This document shows, piece by piece, positions 37,905 through 48,570 of a stretch of DNA of 64,000 bases (within the stretch, counting starts at the first letter, position 1; each line of letters opens with the position of its first letter). The notes beneath the pieces are model-generated. The model was not told the origin of the DNA and made no database searches. It saw nothing but the letters and a program-made list of their open reading frames with translations. Location: positions 16,412,400 to 16,476,399 of the forward strand of contig CP034994.1 in assembly GCA_004026145.2 (NCBI GenBank), in the 5' to 3' direction. The translations under genes and the position numbers were made by a program. Source of the stretch: Takifugu bimaculatus. Its lineage: Eukaryota; Chordata; Actinopteri; Tetraodontiformes; Tetraodontidae.

Positions 37905-38640
37905 TTAGTTCTTCAGCTCCGTGTTCACTGCTAAAAGCTTCATATCGTGTTTGCACCACTCAACATCTGTTAATGAAGGCTGAAGTTGAGGAACATCAGC
38001 CCCCAAAAGACATTCTGGTTGGTTTGGAAGCCCAAAATGTTCAGTGGAGGTGGATTTGGACCTCCTTTTAGATGGAGCAGTGTGGGCGGACAGCAGGATC
38101 CTTAGGAGTGAAAAGACTGACCACCGGTTGGTCTGAACCATGCGTGCTGTCAGGAATCGGATGGACTTGTTCACCGTCTTCAGCACCACTTCTTCTTCTT
38201 TTTACTTTCCTTCCATCTTCCTGACAGCTGCAGGACTCCAGCAGCTATTGTAAGCAGCAGCAGTCAGTGGGTTGTGGTTCTGGTTCTGGTTCTGGTTCTG
38301 ACCTGCCTGTATTTGCAGCAGGACATGAAAACATATCTATCAGCCTGTGTTCTCTCCTGGTGCTGCTGTTCCAGCGGCTACCAATGCCTTCAATGTTCTC
38401 CAAGGCAGCAAGGGTGGTAATTTGTCCTCCTGCATTAAAAGACAGAACATTTGATGCCTTTTTTCTTAAAGATTTCACCAGATGTTCCGTACTTTCAAAT
38501 GCATTCATGTTAGCCATCCGCTTGTCCGCCGGAACATTTTGTACAAAAGCAAAGCTGAAAGCTGTTGGAGACTCTGAGAGAACAGAGACCTTTGTTCTGG
38601 CTCTCTGCTTCAGGAGTTCTGGCGACTTGTTCTCATAACG
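37905..38640 (-). pseudogene. Unrecognised coding-like stretch, possible decayed retrocopy
   Basis: Two consecutive minus-strand open frames have normal amino-acid composition. The first, from 38640 to 38245, includes SPELLKQRARTKVSVLSESP and VQNVPADKRMANMNAFESTE, and ends in a Glu-Pro repeat followed by a stop. The second, from about 38210 to 37905, includes VVLKTVNKSIRFLTARMVQT and ends SLTDVEWCKHDMKLLAVNTE, then LKN and a stop. A third fragment in another frame (LNEIKVLLED, about 38672) overlaps the first, which suggests a frameshift. I do not recognise the family, see no start codon in good context and no poly-A tail. It may be a degenerate retrocopy, a transposon remnant or chance. Confidence 0.3.
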
Positions 38641-39283
38641 TCCTCCAGCAGAACTTTGATCTCATTTAGTGTCTGAGTATCATTAGTCAGACAGGTGAAG
38701 TGGGCGGGGCTAATGTGAAAAGCAGAAAAGCCCGTGGCTAGGAACAGCTTTAAGAAACAGCTTATACAAACGTTACAAGATTGTCTACAACGCGTGTAAA
38801 TCGTATAGCGTCGTACAAGGAATGTGACCTCTGCACAGTGGGGAGTCTGTAGCAAAAGAGGGCGATACCTCCGCCACAAATGGACAAACAGTGTGTACAG
38901 GTGAAGAGCATCATAGGTGCTGCAGTGGGAGGGGCCTCAAACTACTTCCTGGGAGTGCAGCACTCCACTTTCCCCTAAAGTATGAAATAACATGGTCAGA
39001 AGGCGCTTTGTGCTTTTCCCTACCACCAGTTATTATTTGTTTCCTTATACATTGTACTACATATACATTTATCATCTCCAAAGAGAAAAGATTGAGTAGT
39101 TATTTTTCCGACATTTCCTTGACTGCCAGTGAGTTCTTTGATTGCAGACAAGATGTCGGCAGTCTTCGATTCCCACAGATATTATGGGCTGGCCTGTTGT
39201 GGAAGTCAGGCCAGATGTGCGCCAGAGGCTGAATTGTTTTCCTCCAAGAATGAGAGCAATGTTTGCAGAACTTAGGCGCCCTA

Positions 39284-39311
39284 TCTCTCTCTCTCTCCCT
39301 CGCTCTCTCTC

Positions 39312-39354
<43 letters not shown>

Positions 39355-39377
39355 CTCTCTCTCGCTCTCTCTCTCTC

Positions 39378-39416
<39 letters not shown>
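39284..39416. repeat. (CT)n tract with GT interruptions
   Basis: About 130 bp of CT units in blocks separated by two copies of TGTGTGTGT. Confidence 0.95.
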
Positions 39417-39425
<9 letters not shown>

Positions 39426-42400
39426 CTGCTCAACTTGAGATGAAAAAAAAACTCTGGAATGATAAAGTAGTGGGAACCAAATGTATTACCCTCTGCTGCC
39501 TATGAATTCAGGATGAGCTCTCGAAGAGAAAACGCACATTTTCTCCGCACTCACCCATTGTTATGTCCCCGCAGTCTGGCCTTCTTCGGTTTGGTGCGAT
39601 GCCCAGGTCATTTGAGCATTAAGACCTGTGCCCGCGGTGGGTGTTAGCCAACTATTAGCTGCTGAACACTGTCATTGTAACACGGGTAATTGCTAACTTC
39701 TTGTGATTGCGGTTTTTGTTGCGCCGCTCGTTGCAGCCCAGGAGCTGCAGCATCAAACAAAAAAAGGCATAGAAACACCCAGAGACCTCTATGGACACGT
39801 GCGTCCTGCACGTCCTCCATTGTGTCAGGATTCCAGCCGCAGATCTGTGTAAGGTCCACAGTGATGCTCCAGGTTGGGCTCAGGAGGATAAATTGGCTTT
39901 TAGCTGTGATCAGACACACATAAATTACCACTGTTGGGCCAAAATGGGTTTCTGCTCAGAGAGGCCATCTTTAGAGCACTGATTTATATTCTAGGTGAGA
40001 CCATGAGATGAGTAATGAGGTGCAGTTAAGGGATCAAAGCGTGATCCTCCCCCCTGATGTGTTAGTTCTGCTTTTTAAATAGCTTGTACACGCTCATCCA
40101 CACACAAACGTGCACACGTGCAACCCTGAAGATTAGCTTTGGGAGGGCTTGATCTTTTTTCAAGGACTAGCTTATAAGCTCCCAGAGTCAGATATTGTTC
40201 ATGTTTGTAGATCTATGTTGAATCTTTTCCATTTCTGTCCAAATATTTCCAGAATATCGGGAAAATGCAACACAGATACATTTTTATATGATGGCACGTA
40301 GGGTCCCGCGTCATTATTCTGCTTTAAAATCCCTCAAACACCCTTTGGTTTTCTTCCCAAATAATAGTGTTAAAAGCCAACTAAGAGCCCGCCGCCACTC
40401 TTCCAGCTCAGCATGGAGCCACTGAAAGTTCATTTCCAACGCTGCCACGTCCTCAAACCATTTAATTATCTGCGATAAATGACACGTTTCGCTGAAATGA
40501 CGTACTGGTTGTTGTTGATGACTCCTGCTGCACAATCACTGTTTTTATCTGACTTGATGAGGAGAGGTAGCAGTTAACAAAGAACCAACCAGAAGGACTA
40601 TTCAAGGTATGGGAAGTAACTCGTTAGCTAAGTTTACCGGTTATTCCTGTAAAAAACGCCTTCATAACTTGTTATTTTAAAACTGTTCTCTGTTCTCCCC
40701 CATAATGATCAAAGGACCGCTATAGGTGGAACACTGCTAGCGCGCAGTGCTACTGATGATGTCGCACAGGATGATAGATTTGCTTTGATGATTCATGACT
40801 TGTCTCTGCAATTGTTTGGCCGTTTCTCTTCTTCCAAGAGCAACTTGTTTCTCGTGTCTAAAATCTTTTTATATATGAACATGCTTATTACCGCTATTCA
40901 ATCGTGTTAGCTGTAATGCATCATATTAATAATGCATCATACATTAATACATAAAATACATCATTTAATAATTTCCTGTCAGCTTCCTGAGATTTTACAC
41001 CTACCTATCATTTTTTTTATTATTAAAGGTTTTATTATTAAACTCCTGCTCATCTTCTTCTGGACTTGCTCAGAGCTTTTCCCCCAAACATGATTAAAAA
41101 AACAACAAAGCAAACCTACTTGAATTCATCTACAGAGACATGAGAGCAACCAGGATGTAACCAAAGGAAATAACTACTTGCTGAGACATTCGTCTCTGGA
41201 AATGATTGAGACCGACGGGTCGTTTCCGCTCGCATTTCTTCCCTTTCCCGCAGCTCCAAACACATTAGTTTAGCTCAGCGTGGCTCCCAGGTGTTTCCCT
41301 CATGTGCCGTCTGATAATGAGGTCTGCCTCTTGCACACGTCGGGCGTGGATGCGACGAGGGAACGCCGCCACGGCCCCACCTCTCCTGCATCGTCTGATG
41401 GTTAAGCATTGGCCACAGGATCTGGTTTGTGTGCTCCGATCCTCCACGCCACATATAAATACAGAGCTAACAAGCGTGAATGGAGCCTTTTGTGGAGCCA
41501 CAGTGCGTACTTTCTTCTGCCTGACACCACCAGGAAGGTGGATGCTGCCAAAAAGCGGCCGCAGGTGCAGCGCGTGACGCCGCCTTGGCTCATCTCAAAT
41601 ACAGCTTTCATCGCACTTCCTGGGGCAGGTGCTGGGAGGTTCCTGTTCCTCCGCCAGTCAGGGTTTTCCTTTTTGAACGTGTGCGGGTGTAAAATTGCAA
41701 AATTATAAAATTATTCTCTAAAACGATTCTCCCCTGAGATGTGAACATCAGGCAGTTGACTAAATTCATCACTGTCATGACAAAGAGAAGAAGAAGAGGG
41801 ACATCCAGGAGTCGAGGCTGTGCTGTGGAGAAACAAGAGAAGGTTGCCAGACGCAGCGAGAATACATAAAATGTAAACAAAGCATATATTAACCGCGTGC
41901 AGAGATGGCTGGAGGGAAACGGCTTTATGCGAACCAACGTCTGGAAAATCACCAGGCCAGAAATTCAAGAGAAAGCAAGTGAGGAGGAGTGGGGGGGGGG
42001 GAGAAGAAGAAGAAGAAATGTTGTTTCTGAGAAAATTAGAGCTTCTGTGAATAACTACACTCAGCTGCATTCTTCATCGTGACGTGTGGGTGAGTTGCCA
42101 GAGGATTAGAGAGGAGCGTGTGGCGGAGAGATAGACAGGACGGCTCGCCTTTGATTCGCCCTTTTATCAGCGCGCGTTCGCGGCAGAAACAGCGGGCACG
42201 TTTGTCTCGCCCCATTCCATTCCTGAAAGTCATTAAAATGCAGTTAGTCCGAATAAAAGTATGAAAGCGTTTAGAGGTTAGCTGACCCCTTTCAAAGTAA
42301 TTAAAGTTGCTCCTCCCCCACCAGCAGTAATTGCCACAGAGGTTCCGAACATTTGGTGCTGTCAATACATTTTCTTTGAGGAAAAACTGTCTTTATTGTG

Positions 42401-42748
42401 AAGGTACGGGCGAATAAATGGTACAAGGCAGATGAAGCCAGGCGTTGCACTAGAACCTAAACGCAGCTAGCATAATTGCTTCATCCCACGTTGACTTAAC
42501 ATTGGTTCCCTGTTGTTTTTTCTTATGCTGGTAATTGCCGAGAAAGCACAAGATGTGATGGGATGGCACATTAAAATAACTGAATGCATTAATCGTAACA
42601 TCCATCCCAAACATTTTTACAGCCTGAAGTTGCACCTATGTGACCCGAGGTTCCGGAGTTCATCAACTATCTCAACTCTCCCGCTGTCCTCTGGTGGAAA
42701 AACGTTGAGCTCTCTTCTCTCTCTTCTTCTCCTCCTGCTTCGTCGCAG

Positions 42749-42885
42749 CCATGAAGTCGGACCGTAAGCGTCTGAAAGCAGAGAGGGCCGACCTGATGAA
42801 CCAGATGCAGCAGCTTTACGCCACCCTTGAGAGCCGAGAGGAGCAGCTCCGCGACTTCATACGCAACTATGAGCAGCACAGAAAA
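42749..42885 (+). CDS. kazn: kazn exon, coiled coil
   Basis: It follows the acceptor TTCGTCGCAG and precedes the donor AGAAAA|GTGAGC. It completes Ala from the previous exon and encodes MKSDRKRLKAERADLMNQMQ, then QLYATLESREEQ and a segment ending NYEQHRK. It is near-identical to mammalian kazrin. Phase 1 in, phase 0 out. Confidence 0.97.
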
Positions 42886-43176
42886 GTGAGCACTTTAATG
42901 AGACCATTTTTCTTAAAACAAACCCGAATTTCTGACTCATGTTATTAGTAACGAGCACAGACTTTCTTCTGAGTGTGTCCCCTCCCACTGCAGTTCTAGC
43001 GGCCCAATATTGACCTTAAACTTTAACTGACTTTTCAAAACTTTGCTTCTTTGAAATGCTGCTTTTTTTTTAAAAAATCTCGTGACAGATATTCGGTATT
43101 AATAAACAGCAATTTCATCCTGATTTCCAGTCCAGTTGAATTCTGTGCTTGAGAGTGATCAGCGTCTCTGTGCTAG
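42886..43176 (+). other. kazn: kazn intron (291 bp)
   Basis: A short intron with nothing notable beyond a T-rich stretch. Confidence 0.9.
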
Positions 43177-43347
43177 GAGAGTGAGGATGCGGTGAAGGTG
43201 CTGGCCAAAGAGAAAGATCTGCTGGAAAGGGAGAAGTGGGACCTGCGTCGGCAGACCAAGGAGGCCACGGAGCACACGGGGATGTTGCGCTCGCAGCTCG
43301 ACCTCAAGGAAAACCGCATCAAGGAGCTGGAGGCAGAGTTGGCCATG
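43177..43347 (+). CDS. kazn: kazn exon, end of the coiled coil
   Basis: The acceptor is TGTGCTAG and the donor is GCCATG|GTGAGG. It has 57 codons, phase 0 on both sides. It encodes ESEDAVKVLAKEKDLLEREK, continues through a basic-acidic heptad region, and ends KELEAELAM, as in mammalian kazrin. Confidence 0.97.
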
Positions 43348-44624
43348 GTGAGGCAGATCTACAGTCCAAGAGGAGGCAGACACCTGCTGATGTTTCATTT
43401 AGATGGATATTGTTTTAGTAACCTTTCATCACTCTTTAGAATTGTTTGAATGATTTAAATGTACACTGAAGAAGGAACAAAAAGAGCAGATTTAAATGGA
43501 TCATTTACATTTCTTTCTGCCTCATGAGGTAATGGTAATGATAAGTCCAGCAGTACCTGGATGCCTCTGCACGCCACCCTGATTGAGTAAACTCCTAAGA
43601 CAATTTCTACCAACCTCGCTGCCGTCACACGTGTTCACATCTTTCGCTGTAAGGACTGATGCCTAATTAGTTGGGTTGGCGTGCAGGTTTTAACATGACC
43701 AAATCAATTCGATGTCCCGCCACTAGAGGGCGCCTTGTCTTTACTGTGAGGTCAGAACAATGAGTCTGTTCTGCCAATAGAAACTATCAATGATCACGCA
43801 CAAAGTCTTTGAATGTGTAGTAGAGCTGTCCGCATGTCTCCAACCCCCCCAGATGAGTAACTGTGTGAATCAGAGAATGGAGTTCCGGGTGTTTGAGCGG
43901 GTTGCTGACAGGGACTACTCTCCTAGGGTCTTGGCGGTAAGACGGGTCACCAGCATTCAATTTGGTCCTTTGTCGACTCTCCCACTCCCAATTATCCCCC
44001 CTAATTGTGACATAATTGTGATCTTTGGTAAAGCCCCTCCTCCGATGCACGTTTTTGACTAACCCCCCGGAAAACCCTGACTTATCCCAGTGGTCCTAAC
44101 ACGCGTGATCCTGCTGATTCCTGCTGTGGTTGATCGGAACATGTCATGGGTCTAATCGGGCCTGGAGTAATGATCGGGGATGCAACACTCTGAAAACTGA
44201 TGACCGTTTGCTTTTGCATGTCAGTCGGGATGATAGCTCGGCATTGCTAGCTGGAGCTAATTGTGAGCAGGTCGATTGATCCGCAGCCTGTCATCACCGT
44301 AGCATGAGAAAGGCATGAGCGTTTACGCACACAATGGGGAAAAAAACCAGCACAAATTGCACCTTTCATTTCGATCGTTGTTAAAAAATATTTAAAATGT
44401 ATTCATGAAATACATCCTATTATGGAGATTATCAAGTTTTACGCACAAATCTCTTCACCGTCCACCCAGAAAGGAAACTGTAGTAGCTCCAGTGAAGACG
44501 TAAATTCGCACACAGAGATTTTATAGCATGTAGATGAATACACGAGTAATGAGGTTTTCCTTAAAAACAGCCTTGAAAAGTCTAAAGCATGACCACATGT
44601 CTGATTGTTTCTGCTTGTCTTAAG
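43348..44624 (+). other. kazn: kazn intron (1.3 kb)
   Basis: No exon or clear repeat is seen. Open frames at 43787-44062 on both strands are short and unconvincing. Confidence 0.85.
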
Positions 44625-44814
44625 GCCAAGCAGTCCCTCGCCACCCTGACCAAGGATGTGCCCAAGCGTCACTCTCTGTCCATGCCAACTGACGCCGTTG
44701 TCAACGGCAACAACCAGGAATGGGTGATGCAGGCAGACCTTCCGCTGACTGCTGCTATCAGACAGAGCCAGCAGACCCTCTATGTGCACACGGGTCATCC
44801 CACTGACAGACAAG
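44625..44814 (+). CDS. kazn: kazn exon, linker after the coiled coil
   Basis: The acceptor is CTTGTCTTAAG and the donor is GACAAG|GTAGGC. It is phase 0 in and phase 1 out. It encodes AKQSLATLTKDVPKRHSLSM, then an Asn-rich stretch and WVMQADLPLTAAIRQSQQTL. The segment is well conserved with mammalian kazrin. The RHSLSM motif is a plausible basophilic kinase site. Confidence 0.97.
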
Positions 44815-46022
44815 GTAGGCCTCACGGAGCACACACACACACTCACACACACACACAGACCCACTGCGGGTGCTTTCACCATTTTTCCACCATGTTTACC
44901 CCCACCTCCTGCATGCTCATGTGAAGCTGAGCCACACGACGCCGCCCTCTCCATTCGCTCAGTGTGACTGTGTTGGTGGTTAATGGCGGCTCCCCCTGCA
45001 TTTCATGTGCTTTCTGCAGCTGTCACAGTAATATTTCTGTTCCGGTTTGTGTCCACAACAAATAATGACATATCTAGATGTGTCTGGTTGACTTATACCG
45101 GTGGACATTTGCTCTGCAGGTTCACCTTTTGTCTTCTATAGACACATTTGCCGCTGACACGTGTCACAAAAGGGTTATTCATGGTCCCTTTATGTAACCA
45201 AGTAGACATTTATTTAAAGTCAACCTAGTCATTCATCTTGCTTGTACCTGACACGTGCCAACTGCTACCAGTCCCTTCTTAAATTTCTATATTTTGATTT
45301 ACAACTGATCTTACAGGAAACGGCTCGATGCTGCCCCTATGGTCACCAGTGGTACTGCATGGGTTGGTCCGAATCAGCAATCTTTCAGAAAAATAAATGT
45401 AAAAAAGAACAACTATAGTTCATGGCTTAAATACTGCATCCATGTTTGTGTGTGTGTTTAAAAAAGGCATGAATGACCCTTACTGAAACCCAAAGAATCA
45501 GCCTTTATTAAATCCCGTCTGAGCAATTATTAAGTTTGCCTTATTATCCACGTCGATGTGAGATCCTTTACAAGCTCGCAGCCTCTTCCAGAAACGCTGA
45601 ACTGTAAACAGAGCAATCACAGACAAATGGAACCCCCAACCTGACAAGAAATTCCAATACTTATTAGCCTTTGTTCTCTCACTCTTGACAGTCCTCTTTA
45701 AAGGTCAATGAGAGCTGCTGTTGTCTGACTGGCACCATCTGAAGAAAGAAAACATTTAAAAAAAACAAAAAAAAAAACAGAAACCACGGTTGTGAAATTG
45801 ATTGTACTGAACGTCTCTGTCCCCCTGTCACGTACAGCAAAGCTGTTCCTTGTTGCCTAGCAACTGCAGATGATTGGAAATGATTGCAGCTCTTTTGTTT
45901 TAATCTTCTTTATGTTTGAAATAGCTGTCCCTGGTCACTACTTTTGGTACCCAAACACGCCCTAAAAAAAAAAAACCAAGCCTTTTTTTTGCCTGTCTAT
46001 CCCCCCCCCCTTCCCGTTTTAG
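44815..46022 (+). other. kazn: kazn intron (1.2 kb)
   Basis: It holds a short CA microsatellite just after the donor (44829-44857) and ends in a long pyrimidine tract rich in C and T before the next acceptor. No exon is seen. Confidence 0.85.
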
Positions 46023-46159
46023 TGGCAGCCGTGCGGGTGAGCCCGTGCCACTCGCGTCAGCCCTCCATCATCTCCGACGCCTCTGCGCTGGAGGGGGACC
46101 GATCGTCCACGCCGAGTGACATCAACTCGCCACGCCACCGGACCCATTCACTCTGCAAC
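46023..46159 (+). CDS. kazn: kazn exon, Ser-rich linker
   Basis: The acceptor is CCCGTTTTAG and the donor is TGCAAC|GTAAGA. It is phase 1 in and phase 0 out. It encodes a short VAA insertion followed by VRVSPCHSRQPSIISDASAL, EGDRSSTPSDINSPRH and RTHSLCN. Several SP/TP sites make this a likely phosphorylated, disordered linker. It matches mammalian kazrin closely. Confidence 0.97.
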
Positions 46160-46404
46160 GTAAGAGCTGCCCAACGCACCCTGTCCTCTGCCAATGCCCC
46201 CCCAACCCCAACCCCCCAGTGTTGTGGCTGTTTCCCGTGTTTGCCTCAGCCTGTCATGCTCTCACTCTGCAACAGTGGGTTTTGTGTAGCCGAACGCGTG
46301 CATGAGCAGCAGCGCTCCCAGCGTCACTTCCTGCCTGCGTCGGCCCCCCGCTCTCCACCTGGTCCGTCTTACTCATCCCTCCATCTCTCTCCTTCTTCCC
46401 ACAG
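46160..46404 (+). other. kazn: kazn intron (245 bp)
   Basis: In human kazrin, as I remember it, a small exon (beginning GDSPGPVQ) lies between the segments encoded on either side. I find no equivalent with splice sites here, so the fish protein would read directly from SLCN to SLEDLEE. Confidence 0.7.
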
Positions 46405-46575
46405 TCCCTAGAAGATCTGGAGGAGGCGAAGCGTAAGAAGAAGAAAGAGAAGATGGGGCTGGGCTCTCTGTCGCGCGTCTTCACCCGCGGAAAGCAGCGC
46501 AAATCCCTCGACCCTGGTTTGTTTGATGGTACTTCGACACCTGAGTATTATATAGAGGAGGATGCAGACTGGTAA
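46405..46575 (+). CDS. kazn: kazn exon with alternative C-terminus (short isoform)
   Basis: The exon begins after TTCCCACAG and encodes SLEDLEEAKRKKKKEKMGLG, SLSRVFTRGKQRKSLDPGLF and D. Two outcomes are possible. Read-through gives GTSTPEYYIEEDADW and a TAA stop, the counterpart of the mammalian short kazrins without SAM domains (392 residues with the first exons chosen here). Use of the donor GATG|GTACTT at 46528/46529 joins in phase to the exon at 51759. The Lys-rich stretch is a probable nuclear-localisation or lipid-binding signal. Both ends are conserved with mammals, so the alternative use is very likely real. Confidence 0.95.
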   Translation, partial: SLEDLEEAKRKKKKEKMGLGSLSRVFTRGKQRKSLDPGLFDGTSTPEYYIEEDADW

Positions 46576-48570
46576 CGGAACACGCTGTGAGAGCAAACCC
46601 CACTGGCGGGAGAACCTGCTGCGCTCACCATGTTGAAACGGGCACGTGTGCACCGGCCGAGGCGGCGTGGGGGTGGGGTGGGCTGGGCTGGGGTGGGGGG
46701 GGGGGGCGATGGGTGCGTGAGAGCGTTCGCATGTCTGAATGCTGGAGGCGCGCCTCACTTCACCGAAGGGTGACTCCTAGCGAGCGGATGGCCCCCTGTA
46801 TGTATGTATGTACAGTGCTTTAAACACGGCGGACAGAGCGTGGCGGCGGCGGCGGCGGCCAGGCGGACCCGTTCCATCGTACCTGCTGTGTTGCTGGAGC
46901 TTTGAATTGTTCCTGACATTTATTGTTTGTTTTGTTTTCGCTCAACTGGAAACTTGAAGGACTGCTGTACCTGTAAATAACAGTCGATGTGCACATTGTG
47001 TAAATGTCCCCTTGTCCTGAATGCCTTTTTGACTCCTCCCCCACCCTCACACCCTTTTAACTTCCTGTTAATTGTCCTGCTTGGTTGTCCCCCCCCACCC
47101 CCCCTAACCACCACCTCCCTCCCTCCACGCTGCCATGGTGAGAACAGTTTCCTGTGGGCAACATGCAGACTCCTCAATCCCGCCGGACGCGCACATGAAG
47201 CCGAACAGGAAATACCCGACCTTTGCTTTCTATCTGCTGAGATAGAAGTGACATGTATGATGCACGTGTGACATGCATGCACGTGGCCCCGCTCCCCACA
47301 TGCATGCAGAACAACAACAAAAAAAACCTGCAGAAATGTCTTTTTTTTTTTTTCCTGGTTGCTGAGGACAAACCAAAATGAAAAGAGAGGTCAGTTGCTG
47401 CGTCTGTGCCATTTATGATCATTTCTTTATCCAACATTTGGCTTAATGTAGCCTCAACTAAACACTGTTGTGATCCCAAACGATACAAATTAAGGGCAGC
47501 AAAGTCAGCAACTCCAACGTTGCACCAAAAAAAGGCTGTTCGTAATTTTTCTCCAATCGAGATCGTGCAGCAGCGTAGAGTCATGTAAAAAATAGAGGGG
47601 GGAAAAAAGGAAACTCATTCTGAAATAAGCGTCATGAAAGCCATTATTACAGTTTAGCTGCCAGCACTAATACAACAGATATCAGACGGCTCCTTTCTAC
47701 CCCTTCATTTGCTTTAGCAGCCTGAGCAGAGAGCGGCCGTCAGAACGACTCTGCAACTATAAGCTGAAATATATAGAAAATGCATATTTTTTTCCTCCCG
47801 TGACCTGGTGAAAGCGGCGGAAATATTCCAATATAGAGTTTATTCCATCACTTAAGGGGGAGGTAAAAAAGCAATTAAGTTGGTGCCAAAGGTTAATAGC
47901 ATTTCTTCAAGCAAAAGATGTTGGATTATTGTGATCCTTTGGTTGGATGGAGCAGGAGTCTGCACCCCCGCCCCCAGGAAACCTCTCCCCGGCCCGATGT
48001 CGAACTAACCCCATCAGAAACCACTGTGGTGGCACCGATGACCCCGGGGGCTGTATTTAACCACCACGCTTGTCAAAAGAACAGGACTAATCTGCTTCAA
48101 CAGCTATATTTTAGGCTCTCAGGTTCTGAATTAAGGGGCGAATCAAAATTATCCCCATAAAACATCATGTACTGAACTGTATGCATAAGAACAACAGCAC
48201 AAAGGTTTATTTCATTAAATATTTCATTACCTGTGTGAATATATAGGCTTTGTAGGGTGATTTTTGGTCATTTACCAAAAGATTTTGATGCCCCGCAGCT
48301 GAGAGACCATATCTATTGGAGAAAAAAATGTATGGATTTAATGTTTTGAGTCTGTTTTATTTTATTTGCCCCCGCAGATATTATACTTTTTGTAAGTGTG
48401 AAAAGAGTACAGGAGTAAAAAAATATATTATTAAAGAGTTTTATTTAAAGGGAGGGATGTAGATATCTGCTGTGAGGGTCCAAGCAGAGAACTTTTAAAG
48501 GCATGGCAACAAAAAGATACGCGCAAAGAGAGCTAAAAATAAGATTATTTTAAAATAAAATAAATAATTT
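46576..48570 (+). other. kazn: 3' UTR of the short kazn isoform
   Basis: Non-coding sequence follows the TAA stop. It includes a GGC repeat near 46840-46862 and C-rich and poly-T tracts near 47090 and 47340. A cluster of overlapping AATAAA signals at 48554-48564 probably ends the transcript, giving a 3' UTR of about 2 kb. The end point is inferred. Confidence 0.65.
48554..48564 (+). promoter_or_regulatory. kazn: Poly(A) signal for the short kazn transcript
   Basis: Two overlapping AATAAA hexamers follow AT-rich DNA and precede a TG-rich stretch (48600-48620), the expected layout of a cleavage site. Confidence 0.55.

Larger units (their letters stand above)
36061..42748 (+). other. kazn: 6.7-kb intron of kazn
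   Basis: It contains no kazn exon I can support. Within it are an unrecognised coding-like stretch on the minus strand (37905-38640), a GGTTCT hexanucleotide repeat near 38275-38300, and a CT/GT tract at 39284-39416. A 115-codon frame at 36945-37289 looks protein-like in part but has no compatible splice phase. Confidence 0.7.

Noticed and set aside
44439..44954. 171-codon minus-strand frame
   Set aside because: It is the shadow of the kazn exon at 44625-44814 plus a CA microsatellite.
45944..46411. 155-codon plus-strand frame
   Set aside because: It contains the true kazn exon 46023-46159 in frame but runs through intron on both sides. Splice sites and protein similarity define the shorter exon.
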